From Winogradskya consettensis (GTDB lineage Bacteria > Actinomycetota > Actinomycetes > Mycobacteriales > Micromonosporaceae), in the NCBI RefSeq assembly GCF_018332715.1, contig NZ_BOQP01000008.1, forward strand, positions 310,001 through 374,000: a stretch of DNA of 64,000 bases, written 5' to 3'. Positions 43,982-52,457 of the stretch are shown here, one piece after another (positions within the stretch are counted from its first letter, which is position 1; every line of letters starts with the position of its first letter). The position numbers and the translations under genes are program-made. Under the pieces are notes generated by a model. The model was not told the DNA's origin. It ran no database searches and saw nothing but the letters and a program-made list of their open reading frames with translations.

Positions 43982-44593
43982 ATGCCCCAGATCTCAGTCG
44001 CCATCGCCTACACCTCCGGCTACGGTCACACCCGCGAATTCGCCACCAGCGTCGCCGGCGGTGCCCGTTCGGTGGCCGGTACGAGCGTCGATCTCGTCGA
44101 CGTCGCCACCATCACCGACGCCGGCTGGAGCACGCTCGGCAGCGCCGACGCGATCATCTTCGGCACCCCGACCTACATGGGCAGCGCGTCGGGCGCCTTC
44201 CACGCCTTCGCCGAGGCCTCCTCCAAGCCCTGGATGCAGCGGTCCTGGCAGGACAAGCTCGCCGCCGGCTTCACCAACTCCGGCTCGATGAGCGGTGACA
44301 AGCTGCACACCCTGCAGTACCTGGCGCTGCTCGCCGCGCAGCACGGCATGCACTGGATCAGCCTCGGACTCCTGCCCGGCTGGAACACCACCACCGCCAG
44401 CGAGCACGACGACAACCGTCTCGGCTTCTACCTCGGAGCAGGCGCCCAGTCCTGGAACGACCAAGGCCCCGACGCCGCGCACAAAGCCGACCTGAGCACC
44501 GCACGTCACCTCGGCCGGCGTGTTGCCACGGCGGGCCACATCTTTGCCGCAGGAAATTCCATCACGACAGCCGGACCGGTCGCCATCGACTAG
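43982..44593 (+). CDS. WrbA-like flavodoxin-fold NAD(P)H:quinone oxidoreductase
   Basis: A 203-aa flavodoxin-fold protein. The FMN phosphate loop is AYTSGYGHTREFATSVAGG, with GTPTYMGSASGAF as the second FMN-contacting loop and FTNSGSMSGDKLHTLQYLALLAAQHGMHWI in the position of WrbA's GTQHGGQETT region. Such enzymes reduce quinones by two electrons and protect against oxidative or electrophile stress in the cytoplasm. Divergent TetR and operators suggest induction by a quinone-like ligand. Its TAG shares CTAG with the stop of the convergent BTAD regulator. Confidence 0.87.
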   Translation: MPQISVAIAYTSGYGHTREFATSVAGGARSVAGTSVDLVDVATITDAGWSTLGSADAIIFGTPTYMGSASGAFHAFAEASSKPWMQRSWQDKLAAGFTNSGSMSGDKLHTLQYLALLAAQHGMHWISLGLLPGWNTTTASEHDDNRLGFYLGAGAQSWNDQGPDAAHKADLSTARHLGRRVATAGHIFAAGNSITTAGPVAID

Positions 44594-47500
44594 GAGGCAA
44601 AGCCACGTCCCCCACGAACGACGGCGACGGCTGCTTCGGTGTCCAGCTCCCAGCCCTGGGCGTACGCCGTGGCGAAACCCTCCGGGCCCAGCGCGGCCCG
44701 CCCCCGCTCGGTGAGTTCGCGGACGTGCGGGTCGGTGTGGTCGTGGGTGCCTCGCAGCCGGGCGGCGGTGCCGAGCAGCATGGCCGACCGTTCCCGCAAC
44801 CCGCGCGCGTCGGCGAGGGCGGCCGCGTTCACCGTTACCAGGGACAGGACCGGCAGTTCCCGCGTCGCCAGCGCGGCGGCGTACGCCTCCTGCAGTGCGC
44901 TGTCCACGCCGGACAGATCACCCCGCGCCAGGCAGAGAGCCGCCCGTGCGTTGCCGACCAGCGTCCGGGCGTGGGAGGTGGACGATCCGGGGTCGGCGGC
45001 GTCGAGCAGGTCAGCGGCCCGGTCCAGGTCGCCGCGGCGCACCCGGTAGCCGGCCTCGGTGGCGTCGACGAGGATCAGCATCGGCGCCGATGAGGCTTGC
45101 AATGCGCGCGATCGTGCCGCGTCGAGCATGGTGAGCGCGCGGTCGGTGTCGCCGCGGCGGGCGTACAGGTCGATCCAGCGCAGGTCGCTGTAGAGCTGGT
45201 CGCCGAGGCTGAGCCGGCCGAACTCGCCCGCCAGGGTCCGGGCCTCGCGCAGATCCGCCAGGGCGCCGTCGAGATCGTCGTAGCGCCGCAGCTGGGCGCG
45301 CATCGGGAGGGTGGCGGCCAGGCCCCAGCCGTCGCCGGCCTCCCGGAAGCGGGCCAGGGAGACCTCCACATGGGAACGCATCCGGGTCAGGTCGCCCATG
45401 TTCTCGGCGAGCTCCGCCTGGAACATGTGGGCCAGTCCGGAGAGCCAGGTGTCGCCGCCGTCGGCGAGAACCTGGAAGTTGGCCAGTGCGGTGTCCTCGT
45501 CCTGCAGGAAGAGCAAGACCGGGCCGAAGACGCGGTAGTGGCTCGGCAGCTCCGGATGGGCGAGCAGCCGGGCGGCGAGGTCGCGCATCTCGATCCGGTC
45601 GGCCGCGGCCTGGTCGGCGGTGATCCCGGAGAGGATGTCCGCGCGGTTGAGCAGGTAGACGGCCCGGGCGCAGTCGCGTTCGGGGCTCGGGGCACCGCCG
45701 GGGACCGCCAGGGCCTCGCCGAGCCAGTGGGCCCCGTCGGCGTGGTGGCCGAACATCTGCCAGTACCAGGTCAGGGCCAGTGCGAGGGCGATCGCCCCGG
45801 TGGAGTCGTGGGTGGCACACAGGTGGCGCAGGGCGGCGAGCGTGTTGTCGTACTCCGCGCTGATGACCTTCATGGCGGCAAGCTGGGACGGACCGCGCAG
45901 CCGGGCGTCGTGCCGGGTCGTCAGAGCGGTGAAATGTACGGCGGCCAGGTCGCGGACCGGCCCGAGTTCACCGGTGCCGGTCAGCCGGTCGATGCCGTAC
46001 TCCCGGATGGTTTCGAGCATGCGGTAGCGGCCGGCGCCGGGCGCGAGCTGCAGCAGCGACCGGTCCACGAGGGTGGCGAGCAGGTCGGGGATGTCACCGG
46101 CAGGCACCGCCGTCCCCCCGCACACCGCGACGGCCGAGGCCGTCGTGACACCACCGGGAAGGACCGAGATCCGTTCGGCGACCGTACGCTCGTGCCCGGT
46201 CAGCAACTCCCAGCTCCAGGCGATGACAGCGCGCAGCGTCCGATGTCGTGGCGGTGCCGTGCGGCTGCCGGTGGTGAGCAGCCGGAACCGGTCGGACAGC
46301 CCGTCGGCGAGGTCCGGGAGCGCGAGGGTCCGCAGCCGGGCGGCGGCCAGCTCGAGGGCGAGCGGCATGCCGTCCAGGCCGCGCACCACGCGCACGATGT
46401 CGGGCACCGTGGACCCGTCGACGGCTAAACCGGGTCGTACGGCAGCGGCCCGCTCGGTGAACAGGCGCACCGCGGCCGACCGGCGGGCCTGCTCGACGCC
46501 GTCGTCCGGGCCGGGCAGGGCGAGCGGGGCCAGCGGCACGAGGGTCTCGCCGTCGACCGCGAGGGGTTCCCGGCTGGTGGCGAGCACGCGCAGGCCGGGG
46601 CAGCGTCGCAGCAGAGCCTCGACCAGGTGGGCCACGGCGTCGATCAGGTGCTCGCAGTTGTCGGCCAGCAGCAGCACCTCCCGGCTGCCGAGCTCGTCTA
46701 CGAGGATGTCCAGTTCGTCACCGCCGCCCCGCACGCCCCGCAGCCCGATCGCGGCGAGCAAGGCCCCGGCGATCTTCGCTGTCTCGGTGACGGGCGCGAG
46801 ATCGACGAGCCACACACCGTCGCGGGTGTCCTGGCGGCGGGCTGCCTCCAGCGCGAGCCGGGTCTTCCCGGCGCCCCCAGGACCGAGGACGGTGACCAGC
46901 CGTGCGGTGGTGAGCAGGGTGCCGATGCGCTCGAGGTCGTCGTCGCGGCCGATGAAGCTGGTCAGCGGCGCGGGCAAGGGGGAGCGGGAAGCGGCAGGGG
47001 TCGATGGAGCACGCAACAACCGCAGGTGGCGTTCCCGCAAGGCGGTGCCCGGGTCGGCGCCGAGGCCGTCCGCCACGGCCTCCCGGACCCGCTCGTAGAC
47101 AGCGAGCGCCTCGGCCTGACGCCCCTGAGCGGCGTACGCGTCCATCAGCAACGCCGCCGCCCGCTCGTCGCCGGCGTGCTCGGCCAGCACTCCGGCCAGC
47201 CGGTCAGCGGCAGCCTCGGCCTGCCCCAGCGACAACTCCGCATCGGCCAGATCGGCAACCGCCTCGATCGACAACTGCGCCAACCGGGTCGCCACCGCCG
47301 GCGCGACCGCGGCGATCACCGGGGGTTCGGCGCCGGGCCGTCCACCCCACACCATCAGAGCCTCGGCGAGCGCGGCACTCGCGGCCTCCGGCTCACCCGC
47401 CCGCAGCCGCTCCCGCCCGGCCGCGGTCAGCTCCTCGAACCGCAGAGCGTCCACATCGGCCGGTGCCACCGCCAGCCGGTAGCCGCCCGCGACCTGCTCG

Positions 47501-47757
47501 ATCGCATCACTGGCCGGAAAAGCCGGAGCAAGGGCGCGCCGGAGCCGGGAGACCAACGCCTGCAGGGCCGCCGAGGGTCCGGCCGGCGGCTCCTCACCCC
47601 AGATCGCCCCGATCAGCACGCCCGGCTCGACCGCCCGCCCACCACCGAGCGCCAGCCGCACGAGCAGTCCCTGCAACCGGGCCCCGGCAACGCTCAGGAC
47701 GGCGTCGCCGGCGGACACCCGGAACGTGCCGAACATCGTGATGCGGAGACGGTCCAT
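44590..47757 (-). CDS. BTAD/NB-ARC/TPR transcriptional regulator (large SARP-like)
   Basis: A 1055-aa regulator. Winged helix (1-95, MDRLRITMFGTFRVSAGDAVLSV), BTAD domain (about 96-250), NB-ARC ATPase with P-loop LGPGGAGKTRL near 291-301, VLLLADNCEHLIDAV as Walker B, TSREPL, and then a long TPR-like helical half. There is no C-terminal LuxR domain. It is the second such regulator in the window and may be an ATP-gated activator. ATG 47757 is chosen because homologues start MxxLxIxxFGxFxV; the longer frame to 47850 adds unrelated sequence. A palindromic cluster lies 109-187 bp upstream. Confidence 0.9.
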   Translation of the reverse strand: MDRLRITMFGTFRVSAGDAVLSVAGARLQGLLVRLALGGGRAVEPGVLIGAIWGEEPPAGPSAALQALVSRLRRALAPAFPASDAIEQVAGGYRLAVAPADVDALRFEELTAAGRERLRAGEPEAASAALAEALMVWGGRPGAEPPVIAAVAPAVATRLAQLSIEAVADLADAELSLGQAEAAADRLAGVLAEHAGDERAAALLMDAYAAQGRQAEALAVYERVREAVADGLGADPGTALRERHLRLLRAPSTPAASRSPLPAPLTSFIGRDDDLERIGTLLTTARLVTVLGPGGAGKTRLALEAARRQDTRDGVWLVDLAPVTETAKIAGALLAAIGLRGVRGGGDELDILVDELGSREVLLLADNCEHLIDAVAHLVEALLRRCPGLRVLATSREPLAVDGETLVPLAPLALPGPDDGVEQARRSAAVRLFTERAAAVRPGLAVDGSTVPDIVRVVRGLDGMPLALELAAARLRTLALPDLADGLSDRFRLLTTGSRTAPPRHRTLRAVIAWSWELLTGHERTVAERISVLPGGVTTASAVAVCGGTAVPAGDIPDLLATLVDRSLLQLAPGAGRYRMLETIREYGIDRLTGTGELGPVRDLAAVHFTALTTRHDARLRGPSQLAAMKVISAEYDNTLAALRHLCATHDSTGAIALALALTWYWQMFGHHADGAHWLGEALAVPGGAPSPERDCARAVYLLNRADILSGITADQAAADRIEMRDLAARLLAHPELPSHYRVFGPVLLFLQDEDTALANFQVLADGGDTWLSGLAHMFQAELAENMGDLTRMRSHVEVSLARFREAGDGWGLAATLPMRAQLRRYDDLDGALADLREARTLAGEFGRLSLGDQLYSDLRWIDLYARRGDTDRALTMLDAARSRALQASSAPMLILVDATEAGYRVRRGDLDRAADLLDAADPGSSTSHARTLVGNARAALCLARGDLSGVDSALQEAYAAALATRELPVLSLVTVNAAALADARGLRERSAMLLGTAARLRGTHDHTDPHVRELTERGRAALGPEGFATAYAQGWELDTEAAVAVVRGGRGFAS

Positions 47758-47865
47758 GGCCTGAATCCTCCCGCCCAGACTTGTGCACCCGCACATCAGG
47801 GGCGGCGATGTCCTGGCAACGACGAGCATCGACGCGGGCGGATCAATCACGTCGTTCCGGCAGCA

Positions 47866-47944
47866 CGCGCAGTAAGGTTGTGGGCAATTTGGTTGTGCAC
47901 AACTAAATTGTGCACAATTTAATTGCCCACAACCTTACTGCGCG
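47866..47944. promoter_or_regulatory. Nested palindrome cluster upstream of the BTAD regulator
   Basis: Perfect 24-bp outer arms (47866-47889 and 47921-47944) enclose two further palindromes, GTTGTGCACAAC (47892-47903) and AAATTGTGCACAATTT (47905-47920). The stretch is far more AT-rich than its surroundings. The 19-mer GTTGTGCACAACTAAATTG (47892-47910) recurs at 51921-51939 upstream of the GH9 gene. It looks like a multi-site operator or, less likely, a small mobile palindromic repeat. Confidence 0.8.
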
Positions 47945-47950
47945 AAAAAG

Positions 47951-48074
47951 GGCTGCTCTGCCGGGAAGGCTGCTCTGCCGGGAAGGCTGCTCTGCCGGGA
48001 AGGCTGCTCTGCCGGGAAGGCTGCTCTGCCGGGAAGGCTGCTCTGCCGGGAAGGCTGCTCTGCCGGGAAGGCTG
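47951..48074 (+). repeat. Minisatellite, 17-bp unit, 7.3 copies
   Basis: Seven perfect tandem copies of GGCTGCTCTGCCGGGAA run from 47951 to 48069, with GGCTG of an eighth. Because 17 is not a multiple of three, the array reads as a 17-residue peptide repeat in every frame, which explains several spurious open frames here. It starts 6 bp after the palindrome cluster. Copy identity is complete, so expansion is recent. Confidence 0.97.
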
Positions 48075-48272
48075 GGCCGCTCGGTGATGCAGCGGGAGCG
48101 CGACAGGCAGGGCCGCGAGGTGGAACTCAGCGGGAGGCGACCGTCGGGCCTGCTGCCGCATGGCCGGCATCGGCGACGGAACGGCGACGAGCCGGGCAAA
48201 TCACGGCGACGCGGCGGCGGGTCTGTCCGCGGTGCGGGGCCGCTGCCGGGCCAGGTCGAACAGGTAGGCGGG
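48075..48272. other. Gene-free spacer between repeat arrays
   Basis: Together with the arrays on either side this makes a 670-bp stretch (47758-48430) without a convincing gene. I see no conserved reading frame, RNA-like structure or transposase remnant in these 198 bp. Open frames crossing it on both strands have no family resemblance and mostly depend on the repeats. Confidence 0.6.
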
Positions 48273-48424
48273 TGTAACCCAGATCGGGCGTGACTGGCGG
48301 GCCTGCCTGCTGTAACCCAGATCGGGTGTGACTGGCGGGCCTGCCTGTTGTAACTCAGATGGAGCGTGACAGGCGGGCCCGCTTGGTGGAATTCAGACCT
48401 GGCGTGACAGGCGGGCCCGCCTGG
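48273..48424 (+). repeat. Four 38-bp tandem units downstream of the SEC-C gene
   Basis: Units start at 48273, 48311, 48349 and 48387, each with TGACTGGCGGGC or TGACAGGCGGGC in the middle; the first two are nearly identical and the last two are more diverged. A decayed fifth unit reaches into the 3' end of the SEC-C gene (stop 48431). The GGCGGGCCCGCC core of the later units is self-complementary, so the array could also work as a transcription barrier. Confidence 0.9.
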
Positions 48425-48430
48425 CGGAGC

Positions 48431-49429
48431 TCAGCGGGAGCGGGGCAGGCAGCACTTCTTGTACTTGTTGCCGGAGCCGCACCAGCAGGCACCGTTGCGC
48501 TCCGGGGGCCAGGTGATCTGGCCGGCGCGGGTGGCCTGCTGGTTCGCATAGCCGGCGCGGGTTTTCGGGTCGGCCGGGTCGTTGTCGGTGCCGGCGAAGC
48601 CGGTGAGGCCGGTGACCGTGGCGGGGAGCAGGGTGAGGCCGGTGCGGCCGGCGGAGGTCAGGCGGACCAGTTCGCGTTCGAGGTGGGCGCGGTGGTCGTC
48701 CCAGGTGGCGCCGTAGGGCTGGGCGAGGGCGGGCCACGTGGTCAGCATGCGGTCGAACTCGGCCTGGGGCCAGAACAGCAGGTCGTCGGCGGGCTCGGCG
48801 GCTGCGCGGGCGGTGGTGGCGGCGAGCTTGTTCTCGAGGCGGTCGGCCAGGTTGTCGTTGGCGTCGTGGGGGAGGCCGAGGGTGTGGCGGACGCGGTGGC
48901 GTTGCTGGAGGAGGAAGAAGGTGAGGCCGGCGTCGTCGGCGCTGGACGGCTCGGTGGCGCGGCCGGCGAGGGCCTTCTTCACGGCTTCGGTGAGCCACTG
49001 CTCGGCGATGATGACCCTGCTGCGGCCGCCGGCGGCCAGGGCCGCGGTGATGTACGCCGCGGCGTCCGGAACCTCGGTCAGCAGGGGGCGCAGGGGCTCG
49101 AGCTCGGCGAGGGCCTCGTCGTCGCGGCCGGAGCGGAACAGCAGGCGGGCGTGCAACGCGTGGGCAGCGCCGGCCTTCGTGTCGTCCGGTGTGGCGTATG
49201 AGGCGATGGCTCGTTCCGCGTAGCCAAGGGCGGCGTCGAGCTTGGAGCGGCTCTCGGCGATCTCGGCGGCGAGGGTGAGCGCGTGACCGGCGTCGTCGGG
49301 ATCGGCGAGGCGGCCCGTTTCGGCGGCGTCGGCCAGGTCGGCGGCGATGCCCAGCGGATCGGCGGCGCCCAGGGCGGCTTGCCGGATCTCGGTGAGGTCA
49401 GCGCTGGTCAGGTCAGCTTTTGTCGGCAC
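48431..49429 (-). CDS. SEC-C motif protein
   Basis: A 332-aa soluble protein. The last residues, ACWCGSGNKYKKCC, form the SEC-C zinc knuckle known from SecA's C-terminus, where it binds SecB and ribosomes. The N-terminal ~150 residues are TPR-like (ALGYAERAIASYATPDDTKAGAAHALHARLLFRSGRDDEALAELEPL). Many actinomycete proteins have this helical-plus-SEC-C layout without known role; the motif suggests a metal-dependent protein-protein contact. A 38-bp repeat array begins right at its stop codon. Confidence 0.85.
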   Translation of the reverse strand: MPTKADLTSADLTEIRQAALGAADPLGIAADLADAAETGRLADPDDAGHALTLAAEIAESRSKLDAALGYAERAIASYATPDDTKAGAAHALHARLLFRSGRDDEALAELEPLRPLLTEVPDAAAYITAALAAGGRSRVIIAEQWLTEAVKKALAGRATEPSSADDAGLTFFLLQQRHRVRHTLGLPHDANDNLADRLENKLAATTARAAAEPADDLLFWPQAEFDRMLTTWPALAQPYGATWDDHRAHLERELVRLTSAGRTGLTLLPATVTGLTGFAGTDNDPADPKTRAGYANQQATRAGQITWPPERNGACWCGSGNKYKKCCLPRSR

Positions 49430-49481
49430 ATCGCCACGCTACTGCGCACAGCGTACCGATGTCGGTTGATCTAAGTCTCAT

Positions 49482-49955
49482 TCACGAAAGCCCGCGGCGG
49501 TCCAGGGCATGGAGGGTGGCGTAGGTGACGGCGCCGTAGATCAGGTGGGGGACCAGGTCACCGGCCCAGTCCGTCGCTGACCAGCTTCGCGGGTCGGTCA
49601 CCCGCAGCTTGGCCATGGACACGTCGGTCGAGGCCATCGCTGTCACTCCGGCGAGGAGCGCTCCTACGGGTACGGGTGGGCGCACCCCGGCACCCCGCAG
49701 CAACCCGAACGCCGCGCCGATCCCGACTCCCGTGAGGATGCCGGTGAGGCTACCGAGGCCACTGACCCTGTTCTGCCGTTCATCGCCGGCGCCGGGCACC
49801 GTGACGGGGAGCCGGTCCTCGATGGCCTCGACGGTCCGCTCGGGTGTCCGGCTGGCGGCCCGGCCACGCACCACCATGTCGACGTAGGTCGCCGCGTTCA
49901 ATGCGGCCGTGCCCGCGGCGCCCGCTGCTGCTCCGGCGAGGAATCCCGTGTTCAT
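49482..49955 (-). CDS. Membrane protein of unknown function
   Basis: A 157-aa protein with about four membrane segments (FLAGAAAGAAGTAALNAATYV, LTGILTGVGIGAAFGLLRG, PVGALLAGVTAMASTDVSMA, LVPHLIYGAVTYATLHAL) and a hydrophilic loop between the first two (RTPERTVEAIEDRL). It resembles small DUF1440-like membrane proteins. Its ATG overlaps the stop of the GH9 gene (ATGA), so it is the second gene of that operon, although no functional tie to cellulose is known. Confidence 0.75.
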   Translation of the reverse strand: MNTGFLAGAAAGAAGTAALNAATYVDMVVRGRAASRTPERTVEAIEDRLPVTVPGAGDERQNRVSGLGSLTGILTGVGIGAAFGLLRGAGVRPPVPVGALLAGVTAMASTDVSMAKLRVTDPRSWSATDWAGDLVPHLIYGAVTYATLHALDRRGLS

Positions 49956-51820
49956 GAACCAGGTGTTCCCGGGGGCGCCGCGGTCAAACGGCCGATGAGG
50001 GCGAAGGCGAGCAGCCCGGTGGCGGTGAAGTCGATCGAGGGTTCGTTGGTGGCGGAGACGCGGGTGTCGTCGACGTAGTGGGCATCATCGCGGTCGAACG
50101 CCGCCAGGGAGCCCGTCGCACACGGGCTGGGTTCCGGGCCGTCGAGCAGTTCAAGGACGCGGTCCGCGTCGTTGGGGCCGTTGACCACGGCGCCGGTCAT
50201 CCGCGCGGACGTCCCGGCCAGGGAGGCGATCTGATCGTGCGGGCATCGCGGGTACGTCGTCCCGGCCCCGACGACCAGCGAGGTGCCCCACCCGTTCGCG
50301 CCGAGGACCACACCGCGCTGGGCCGTCGCGAACGCCGCGTACCTGTTGTCGTGGAACGTGTGCTGGTAGAGCTCCGCCGCTGCGGTGAACCCGAGTTGCC
50401 GCGCGGCGTAGTCGGATCCGCCGTTCCCCGCGGCCGCGCTCATCGGGTTCGTGGCGGCGGCTTTCACCGCAGCGTCGAGGCGGTGTTCCAGGTCGGCGCG
50501 GAGGGCGTCGGTGTCTGCCCCCGGGATCCGGGCGAGCTCTGCGTCGGCGAGGACGCTCACGTCGTACACGGAGAGTGTTTCTGTGCCGCCGTCCTCCATG
50601 TAGCCGGACGCCCAGCTCGAGGCCGTCCGGAGCCATTCCGCGGTCCGGGGGTCACCGAGACCGGCGCCGGCGAGGGCGAGTTCGGTGGCGCCGAGGGCCA
50701 TGTCGTCGGCCCAGCTGTCCTCGGGATAGAAGCTGCGGGGTTCAGCGGTGACCAAGGTGTCTCCGCCGGAGCCGGCCGCGTCGTAGATCTGGGCGGCGAG
50801 CGCCAGGTAGCGCGTGGCGAGGGCCCGGTCGGTGCCGGTGCGGACCTGGGCGGCGAGGGCGAACGCCGCGGCGACCCGGCCGGCGAGGTTGGGGCTGAGC
50901 GGTTCCCCGGAGGCCGCGGCGCGGAAGACCGGCCGGTACCGCTGGTAGTACTGGTCATCGCCGGGTTGGACGTCGAGCTGGTCGTCGGCCTGGGGGAGCC
51001 GCCACGTGTCGTGGTCGCCCAGGAAGGAGCCGCTCAGGCCGCTGCCGATCCCGACCTGGGTGTAGAGGACCCCGGCCTGCGGGTTCCACATCTTGGTGAG
51101 CCAGTCCAGGCCGTGCCGGGTCTCCGCCGCCAGGCCGTCCACGGCGCTGCCGTCCCGCTGCACCACGAGCATGGCGATCAGCGCGTACGCCGTGGTGTGC
51201 GTGAACTTCAGGAAGTCCCCGGCGTCGTACCAGCCCCCCTCCACGTCGACGGGCCCGCCCGACCCGGTCAGCTCCCCGGTCAGTGTCCCGTCGTCGTCGA
51301 AGTCCGGGGTCTCGTAGATCGTCGCCGCCCGGTCCGCCAGATGCGCCGGCTGCCGCTGGAACGGCCCGCTGACCTGGTCGGCGCCGTCGCGGTGCGCCTG
51401 GAAATATCCGACGGCGTCCCGGACCAGCGGATCGAAGAGCGAGTTCCCGACCCGGAAGGGTACGGACTCAGCGCGCACGCCGCCCTCGACGCGGATCTTG
51501 TACGTGCCCGGCCGGGTCAGCGCGCTCAGGTCCACCGGGCGTACGTCGGGGAACCGGTCGTTCCAGCCGGCGCGACGGGCACCGATCGTCGCGTCCAGCA
51601 CCTTGTCGCCGGAGGCGTCGATCACCGTCGCCCGTGCCCCTGCGGCGTCGCGCGGGGCCATCAGGACGGCGATCTTCTGCTCGCCGGGGGCGTAGCCGAT
51701 CTGGTCCACCCGGATGAACGCGTCCGCCTCCGGGTGGCTGGAGCCGCATGAGCCGACTGGCAGGAGCACCACGATCAGCGGCAGCACGAGCAGGCGGCGG
51801 AGCCGGGTTCCCAAGAGCAT
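49952..51820 (-). CDS. Glycoside hydrolase family 9 (endoglucanase-like) lipoprotein
   Basis: A 622-aa exported enzyme. The signal (MLLGTRLRRLLVLPLIVVLLPVGSC) ends in a lipobox with Cys25. An N-terminal Ig-like domain (~32-122, IRVDQIGYAPGEQKIAVL) precedes the GH9 catalytic domain. The nucleophile/base motif is GGWYDAGDF (Asp199, Asp202), and the acid Glu593 lies in VSATNEPSIDF near the C-terminus. The predicted reaction is inverting hydrolysis of beta-1,4-glucan. There is no carbohydrate-binding module, and the lipid anchor suggests cell-bound action on oligosaccharides. ATG 51820 is chosen by the signal peptide. A palindromic element lies 90 bp upstream. Confidence 0.92.
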   Translation of the reverse strand: MLLGTRLRRLLVLPLIVVLLPVGSCGSSHPEADAFIRVDQIGYAPGEQKIAVLMAPRDAAGARATVIDASGDKVLDATIGARRAGWNDRFPDVRPVDLSALTRPGTYKIRVEGGVRAESVPFRVGNSLFDPLVRDAVGYFQAHRDGADQVSGPFQRQPAHLADRAATIYETPDFDDDGTLTGELTGSGGPVDVEGGWYDAGDFLKFTHTTAYALIAMLVVQRDGSAVDGLAAETRHGLDWLTKMWNPQAGVLYTQVGIGSGLSGSFLGDHDTWRLPQADDQLDVQPGDDQYYQRYRPVFRAAASGEPLSPNLAGRVAAAFALAAQVRTGTDRALATRYLALAAQIYDAAGSGGDTLVTAEPRSFYPEDSWADDMALGATELALAGAGLGDPRTAEWLRTASSWASGYMEDGGTETLSVYDVSVLADAELARIPGADTDALRADLEHRLDAAVKAAATNPMSAAAGNGGSDYAARQLGFTAAAELYQHTFHDNRYAAFATAQRGVVLGANGWGTSLVVGAGTTYPRCPHDQIASLAGTSARMTGAVVNGPNDADRVLELLDGPEPSPCATGSLAAFDRDDAHYVDDTRVSATNEPSIDFTATGLLAFALIGRLTAAPPGTPGS

Positions 51821-51893
51821 CACGACGATGCATTCTTGTCGCTGCCGAACTCCGCGAGACGGACATTTTGTACGGGCCGCTCGCCGTTGTGTT

Positions 51894-51943
51894 GCGCACA
51901 ATTTAGTTGTGTGCAATTTAGTTGTGCACAACTAAATTGCACA
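51894..51943. promoter_or_regulatory. Palindromic element upstream of the GH9 gene
   Basis: A perfect 34-bp palindrome covers 51910-51943 with the centre GTTGTGCACAAC at 51921-51932; a further partial unit (GCACAATTTAGTTGTG) lies at 51896-51911. It shares the 19-mer GTTGTGCACAACTAAATTG with the cluster at 47892-47910 and sits at a similar distance (about 90-125 bp) from the start codon of the gene it precedes. A dimeric regulator binding both places is the simplest reading. Confidence 0.8.
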
Positions 51944-51947
51944 CGAC

Positions 51948-52457
51948 CTAACGGTGGGTGACTTGAGCGGCGCCGAAGCTCGTCGAGGTGATTCTGCTGT
52001 CATCCCGGCGGCGCAGGATCTGCACCTCGGTGGTCGCCCCGGTGCCGGTCATCGGCAGAACGCGCACCGAGGAGGGCGCGACCGCGGACACACTCGCCGG
52101 CGCGATGGTCACCCCGAGCCCGGCCGCGACCAGATGCGTCACCGTGGTCCAGCTGCTGGCGTCCTGCACGATCCGCGGGATGTAGCCGGCCTCCAGGCAC
52201 GGGCGGAGGTTGCTCTGGTACGCCCGCTCCCCGGCGGCCCGCGGGAAGAACACGAACGGGTCGTCCCGCAGGATCCCGGCATCGATCGCCTGGTCACCGG
52301 CGTGCGGGTGGTCGGCCGGCAGGATGGCGACGAAGGACTCGGTGGCGAACGCGGTGGCCACCAGATCGTCGTGCGGGTCCGCGTCCCGGACCACCCCGAG
52401 ATCAACCTCGCCGGTCAGCAACCGGTCGATGACCTGCGCCGTCACGTCAGCCCCCAC
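51948..52457 (-). pseudogene. LysR-family regulator, N-terminally truncated remnant
   Basis: The 169-aa frame is the second half of a LysR effector-binding domain: ADVTAQVIDRLLTGEVDLGVVRDA, VAILPADHPHAG, SSWTTVTHLVAAGLGVTIAPASV. The DNA-binding helix-turn-helix and linker (about 120-130 residues) are missing. Upstream in another frame lies a short piece (QRAIFMKTLARAYGARGIS, around 52460-52510) that looks like the helix of a short-chain dehydrogenase, so the gene seems cut by a deletion or rearrangement joining two remnants. It cannot bind DNA. Its stop is 5 bp from the palindrome. Confidence 0.8.

Noticed and set aside
47903..48293. Frames with 17-residue peptide repeats (GRAAFPAEQPSRQSSLP-like)
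   Set aside because: They are created by the 17-bp minisatellite, which is open in several frames, and have no conserved start or flank.
47866..51943. Idea that the two palindrome clusters are ends of a composite transposon carrying the 4-kb segment between them
   Set aside because: No transposase, no target duplication, and the clusters are not simple mirror images; both lie at promoter distance from genes, which fits operators better.
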